DNA of 64,000 nucleotides from Nitrospira sp. (GTDB lineage: Bacteria > Nitrospirota > Nitrospiria > Nitrospirales > Nitrospiraceae), in assembly GCA_030653545.1 (NCBI GenBank), contig JAURZE010000007.1, positions 86,283 through 150,282 on the forward strand, given 5' to 3'. The notes under the pieces are model-generated. The model was not told the DNA's origin. It made no database searches and worked only from the letters and a program-made list of their open reading frames with translations. The position numbers and the translations under genes were made by a program. Every line of letters begins with the position of its first letter. The stretch's first letter is position 1. Below, one piece after another: positions 60,395 to 64,000 of the stretch.

Positions 60395-61852
60395 ATGCGA
60401 AAAGCAAAGATAGTCTGTACGATCGGGCCCGCCAGCAGTTCGCTGGCGATGTTGGATCGGCTCATTGCATCCGGAATGGATGCCGCCAGGCTGAACTTCT
60501 CCCATGGGGCTCATGACACCCATGCAGCCGCCATCGCGACGATCCGCCAGGCGGCGGAGCGCCGCCAGGCTGCCGTCGCGATTATCCAGGATCTCCAAGG
60601 ACCCAGGATTCGCGTGGGCGACTTACCCGATGAGGGGATCGAGGTAACCACGGGCCAGTCGGTGCGGCTGCAGACGATGCTGGCGCGGTCCGGCGGTCAG
60701 CTCGGCGCCCAATCCGTCGCCAGGGCGCACTCCGCCATCCCCGAAATCCCGGTCACCTACCCTTATCTTGCCCGGGACCTCCGACCCGGCGCGCGAGTCT
60801 TGATCAACGACGGACTGATTGAACTCATGGTCGATCGCATCGCCGGCGGAGCCGTCGAATGCACCGTCGCCACCGGCGGGACGATCACCTCGCACAAGGG
60901 AATCAATTTACCGGGCACCATCGTCAGCGCGCCCACCCTCACCGACAAAGACCGGGAAGACATCCGGTTCGGCATCGCCCACGGCGTGGACTACCTGGCG
61001 CTCTCCTTCGTCAGAGGACCGGAAGACATCCTGGCAGCGCGGGCCTTGGTCGCTCAATGCGGCGGAACGGTGCCGATCATTGCCAAGATCGAACGGGCCG
61101 AAGCCGTGACCGCCCTGGACGCGATCCTGGACGAAGCGGACGGGGTCATGATTGCGCGGGGGGATCTGGGCGTGGAGATGAGTCCTGAAGCCGTGCCGCT
61201 GTTGCAGAAACGTATCATCATGGAAGCCAACCGCCGCCGCCGCCTCGTGATCACCGCCACGCAAATGCTGGAGTCGATGACCCAAGCCCTGCGTCCCACC
61301 AGAGCGGAAGCCTCAGATGTCGCCAATGCCGTGTTCGACGGCACCGACGCGGTGATGCTGTCGGCTGAAACGGCCATCGGTGCGCATCCGGTTGAAACCG
61401 TCCAGGTCATGGATCGCATCATTCGCGCAGCGGAGGAAGGTCCCGAGCCGGGAGTGAGACCCAAGCGTCACACCGATTGGGGGGACATGGCCTTCCCCGA
61501 AGCGATCTGTACCGCAGCGGCCTCGGCCGCCAAAGCCATCAACGCCGGCGTCATCGTCGCCTTCAGCGAGCGGGGCACGACGGCGCACCTCATCTCGAAA
61601 CAACGACCCGCCGCACCGATCATCGCCTTCACCCCGTTTGAGCCGGTCAGGAAACGGATGGCCCTCTATTGGGGCGTGCGCCCCTACACCATGCCGCAGA
61701 TCGAACAGACCGATGCCCGTGTGGACGAGGCCGAGCGACGACTGAAAGCGGAGGGACTGGCTAAAACCGGAGAACGAATTGTCATCCTCTCCGGGACTCG
61801 CATCGGGCAACCGGGGGGCACGAATCTGATCAAGCTGCACGTCGTAGGATAA
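60395..61852 (+). CDS. pyk: Pyruvate kinase
   Basis: 485 aa from ATG 60395, preceded by GAGGAG. Converts PEP and ADP to pyruvate and ATP. Motifs: KAKIVCTIGPASSS, ARLNFSHGAHDTH, QDLQGPRIRVGD, the catalytic Lys in PIIAKIERAEAV, metal-binding DGVMIARGDLGVEMS, and MLSAETAIGAHPVE. The C-terminal regulatory domain is present (ISKQRPAAPIIAFTP). It lies divergently to the PFK fusion, forming a glycolysis-control locus of 4 kb. Confidence 0.97.
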   Translation: MRKAKIVCTIGPASSSLAMLDRLIASGMDAARLNFSHGAHDTHAAAIATIRQAAERRQAAVAIIQDLQGPRIRVGDLPDEGIEVTTGQSVRLQTMLARSGGQLGAQSVARAHSAIPEIPVTYPYLARDLRPGARVLINDGLIELMVDRIAGGAVECTVATGGTITSHKGINLPGTIVSAPTLTDKDREDIRFGIAHGVDYLALSFVRGPEDILAARALVAQCGGTVPIIAKIERAEAVTALDAILDEADGVMIARGDLGVEMSPEAVPLLQKRIIMEANRRRRLVITATQMLESMTQALRPTRAEASDVANAVFDGTDAVMLSAETAIGAHPVETVQVMDRIIRAAEEGPEPGVRPKRHTDWGDMAFPEAICTAAASAAKAINAGVIVAFSERGTTAHLISKQRPAAPIIAFTPFEPVRKRMALYWGVRPYTMPQIEQTDARVDEAERRLKAEGLAKTGERIVILSGTRIGQPGGTNLIKLHVVG

Positions 61853-61948
61853 GCGGCGTGCCGCACTCACGGTAGACGGCCGCTGAGAGATCAGAGCGCC
61901 AAGCCGGTTTCCGCATATCCAACCGATCACGGACCCAACGGCGCTGAG

Positions 61949-62311
61949 TTACGGAGAGAACTGCCCGATCGACAACCCTGCGATCGCCGCAACACCGCCC
62001 ACACAGCAGAGGACGAAGCCGACCGCGCCTGCCACGAACCAGGGACGAACCGGCGCGAACTCGATCGGCGTGAGCCGGTCATGCAACTCAACCGGCCTCC
62101 GCCACCACCATGACGGCAGCGTCATCCGCCGCTTGAGTGCGCGGTACAAGACCACGTGATACCACAACCCCGCTGGAATCCCGATCAGCAAGCCTCCGGC
62201 CAGGATCCACAGTCCGAACTCAATCATGATCTCCGGCGTGATCGCCTTCGCAATCAAGCCGATCACCACGACTCCGACTAGACTGGCCAGCACCAGCAAG
62301 AACTCATGCAT
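61949..62311 (-). CDS. Small membrane protein of unknown function
   Basis: 120 aa with three TM stretches: about 4-22, 30-52 and 90-115 (PWFVAGAVGFVLCCVGGVAA). A polar loop (about 55-85) has LKRRMTLPSWWWRRPVEL. No recognised family. Convergent with pyk. Confidence 0.75.
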   Translation of the reverse strand: MHEFLLVLASLVGVVVIGLIAKAITPEIMIEFGLWILAGGLLIGIPAGLWYHVVLYRALKRRMTLPSWWWRRPVELHDRLTPIEFAPVRPWFVAGAVGFVLCCVGGVAAIAGLSIGQFSP

Positions 62312-62395
62312 GGGACGGATTGTACCGGAATCTCTCTGCGCGGGGGGAGAGGCGATCGATATTCCGCTAGTTCGAGAGACATCCGATGAAGAATC

Positions 62396-63214
62396 TCATG
62401 GTTGAGTTCGGCTGGCGTAACGACCGAGAGTGGCCACAAAGGGAAACCGCAACATCATAAAGAGATTCAAGCAGACCGGCGGGCCGAGATGTTCGAGGCC
62501 GATCTTCATCCCCAGTTGCCCCAAGGCCGGTTCCGCGCAGTAGGTGCCGAACAGCCGGTCCCACCAGGGCACGTTGAATCCATAGTTGCTGTTGGTTTCT
62601 CGCACGTCGGTGGAATGGTGGATGCGGTGCATATCCGGTGTGACGATCACATAGCGCAGCACTCGATCGAGCCCCAATGGCATCCTTACATTGCTGTGAT
62701 TGAACAGGGCCGTCGCGTTCAGCACGATCTCAAAGATGACGACCGCCAGCGGCGCGACACCCAACATCAATACCGAGAGTGCCTTCACGCCTGTCGAGAT
62801 GATGATTTCGACCGGATGAAACCGTACTCCGCTCGAAACGTCCAAATCCAAATCCGAGTGATGCATCATGTGGAACCGCCAGAGGATCGGCACGTAGTGG
62901 AAGACTTGATGCTGCCAGTAGATGATCAGATCGAGCGCCACCACCGCCAGCCCGAATTCGAGCCAGACGGGCCCCTCGACCCAATTCAACAATCCCCATT
63001 CACGTTCCTGCGCCATGGCGGCGACAGCCACCACGCCGCCCATGAAGAACAACCGCGCGATGACCGTATTCAATGCGACGATCGTGAGATTGCCGCCCCA
63101 TCGGCAGAGCTTCGACGCCGTCAACGCCCGTCGCGGCGCCAGCAGTTCCCACGTGGCCATGATGACCAGCACGGAGAGGTACGCACCCACACGGACCAGA
63201 CCTTCTGTCCCCAT
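62396..63214 (-). CDS. Sterol desaturase/fatty acid hydroxylase family protein
   Basis: 272 aa from ATG 63214, preceded by CAGGAGGGGG. Four to five TM segments; di-iron His clusters HQVFH, HMMHH, and HRIHHS, with the late NSNYGFNVPWWDRLFGTY typical of the superfamily (PF04116). It likely hydroxylates or desaturates a hydrophobic lipid. Substrate unknown; a hopanoid or fatty-acid target is conceivable. Confidence 0.93.
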   Translation of the reverse strand: MGTEGLVRVGAYLSVLVIMATWELLAPRRALTASKLCRWGGNLTIVALNTVIARLFFMGGVVAVAAMAQEREWGLLNWVEGPVWLEFGLAVVALDLIIYWQHQVFHYVPILWRFHMMHHSDLDLDVSSGVRFHPVEIIISTGVKALSVLMLGVAPLAVVIFEIVLNATALFNHSNVRMPLGLDRVLRYVIVTPDMHRIHHSTDVRETNSNYGFNVPWWDRLFGTYCAEPALGQLGMKIGLEHLGPPVCLNLFMMLRFPFVATLGRYASRTQP

Positions 63215-63370
63215 AGCCCCCTCCTGCTCATGCTGCCCCCGATGAATCCAATGCTCACAGATCAATGGCCTCTGAAGCCCTACGGAACTCACACATCACG
63301 ACAGATCTGTGAAAGGACCAGCGCCGGACCACGAAACCTGACTACACCTTTACCAATCGACCTCGAAAAG

Positions 63371-63778
63371 CTAGAGGCCCAGATCTGAGAGCCCCGGATG
63401 CTCGTCCGGACGGCGGCCCAACGGCCAGTGGTACTTGCGGTCCTTTACGTCGATAGCCAGATCGTTGATGCTAGCAATACGACGCTGCATGTATCCGTGC
63501 TCGTCGAATTCCCAGTTCTCATTGCCGTAGGACCGGAACCAGTTCCCAGCATCGTCATGCCACTCATAGGCAAACTGAACCGCAATCCGATTGCCATGAA
63601 ACGCCCACAGCTCCTTAATGAGCCGATAGTCCAGCTCCTTGCTCCATTTTCTGGTCAGGAACTGCACGATGGCGTCGCGTCCGGCAAGAAACTCTGCGCG
63701 ATTGCGCCAGACGCTATCCTGCGTATACGCCAGGGCTACTCGCTGGGGATCACGGGTGTTCCAGGCATCTTCGGCCAT
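63371..63778 (-). CDS. DUF1348 (NTF2-like) protein, 5' end interrupted
   Basis: 135 aa from ATG 63778. The core matches DUF1348: [59 protein letters not shown]. In family members about 15 further N-terminal residues precede KVRMAEDAW. Here QKVR is encoded just upstream but the sequence beyond does not resemble the family and runs into IS-derived DNA, and no start codon lies there. I therefore treat the gene as truncated at the 5' end; whether it is expressed from ATG 63778 is unknown. Confidence 0.8.
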   Translation of the reverse strand: MAEDAWNTRDPQRVALAYTQDSVWRNRAEFLAGRDAIVQFLTRKWSKELDYRLIKELWAFHGNRIAVQFAYEWHDDAGNWFRSYGNENWEFDEHGYMQRRIASINDLAIDVKDRKYHWPLGRRPDEHPGLSDLGL

Positions 63779-63807
63779 GCGGACTTTTTGGGGGAGGTTA
63801 ATTGGGA

Positions 63808-63861
63808 CATTCTGAATTTCTTGTCCAAGAAACGCTCGGTCTCCTGAAGAAATTCAGAATG
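63808..63861. repeat. 15-bp perfect inverted repeat near the IS end
   Basis: CATTCTGAATTTCTT (63808-63822) and AAGAAATTCAGAATG (63847-63861) pair fully across a 24-nt loop. It lies between the IS3 transposase stop and the truncated DUF1348 gene, so it may mark the IS end or a target-site structure. Confidence 0.55.
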
Positions 63862-63887
63862 GACTTCCCAGGCTTTTGCGGACACAG

Positions 63888-64000
63888 TTAAGCCCGTTCC
63901 GACACGGCTTCAAACGCCTCCGGACTGACCCCGCTCAGATGGCTGTGCCGACGAGTGCGATTATAGAACAGTTCGATGTAATCATAGATCTCGGCGGTGG
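63888..64000 (-). mobile_element. IS3-family transposase OrfB, C-terminal end
   Basis: The minus-strand frame is open from the window edge to TAA 63890-63888 (36 codons visible). The sequence TAEIYDYIELFYNRTRRHSH, then LSGVSPEAFEAVSERA, matches the end of IS3-type OrfB integrase-core transposases. The rest lies outside the window. The IS end probably falls between 63887 and about 63800. Confidence 0.9.

Noticed and set aside
59112..60413. 433-codon plus-strand frame opposite the PFK fusion
   Set aside because: Antisense shadow; the minus strand has strong phosphatase and kinase motifs.
1..64000. CRISPR array, rRNA operon or replication origin
   Set aside because: No regularly spaced direct repeats, no rRNA segments and no DnaA-box cluster noticed.

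Overview
The window is a GC-rich (by eye about 60 percent), densely coding bacterial chromosome segment. Gene content suggests Nitrospirota, most likely a Nitrospira-like chemolithoautotroph: abundant sigma-54 (RpoN) regulators, an MnxG-like multicopper oxidase, an oxygen-dependent heme branch, a split pyruvate carboxylase, and a short dispersed repeat with terminal inverted repeats that I associate with Nitrospira genomes. This assignment is inference; no rRNA or nitrite oxidoreductase gene is present to confirm it.

Layout. 1-7388 (minus): a multicopper oxidase cut by the window edge, preceded by what looks like a sigma-54 regulatory cascade: NtrC-type response regulator, PAS histidine kinase, a receiver-only protein with Glu in place of the phospho-acceptor Asp, and a PAS-AAA+ activator. 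Two good -24/-12 promoters lie in front of the oxidase and in front of the receiver/activator pair. 7670-10500: tRNA-Ala(CGC), purN-purM and a DUF4197 lipoprotein candidate. 10545-14376: NtrY/NtrX-like two-component pair. 14504-16519: DUF1844 protein, mazG and a membrane-anchored protein. 16800-20787: heme operon hemE-hemH-hemG plus a small unknown. 21114-25947: acyl desaturase, EamA permease, small proteins, FmdB zinc ribbon, PstS-like binding protein and IPT-domain protein. 26131-29571: two-subunit pyruvate carboxylase. 29605-33378: alpha/beta hydrolase, an exported Tpx without the resolving Cys, transhydrogenase and TenA. 33379-34650: a small accessory patch with a RelE/ParE toxin-antitoxin pair. 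34759-39117: operon with a FlgO-like protein, ThiD, a 12-TM heme-copper-oxidase-like protein, a hydrolase and a 2-TM protein. 39363-43673: FN3 exported protein behind a sigma-54 promoter, then a SUMF1-type gene bracketed by two direct copies of a 125-bp repeat, a methyltransferase, a MOSC protein and PrmA. 43719-54700 (plus): membrane MutS-like ATPase and an envelope-lipid cluster (LplT-PlsC-Aas fusion, YjdF fused to a permuted papain-like domain, YnbA-like and YnbB-like enzymes, acyltransferase, amidohydrolase). 54713-57857: ECF sigma factor, anti-sigma-like protein and NnrS. 57936-61852: divergent glycolytic genes, one a fusion of an FBPase-2-like phosphatase to 6-phosphofructokinase, the other pyruvate kinase. 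61949-64000: membrane protein, sterol-desaturase-family protein, a DUF1348 gene whose 5' end is interrupted, and the end of an IS3-family transposase.

Themes. RpoN control recurs (three promoters, three AAA+ activators). At least three genes (hemE, purM and the FlgO-like gene) have sigma-70 promoters so close to the start codon that their mRNAs should be nearly leaderless. The strongest candidates for something new are the 45-54 kb lipid cluster, the phosphatase-PFK fusion, the sigma-54 cascade with its pseudo-receiver, and the repeat-bracketed SUMF1 gene.
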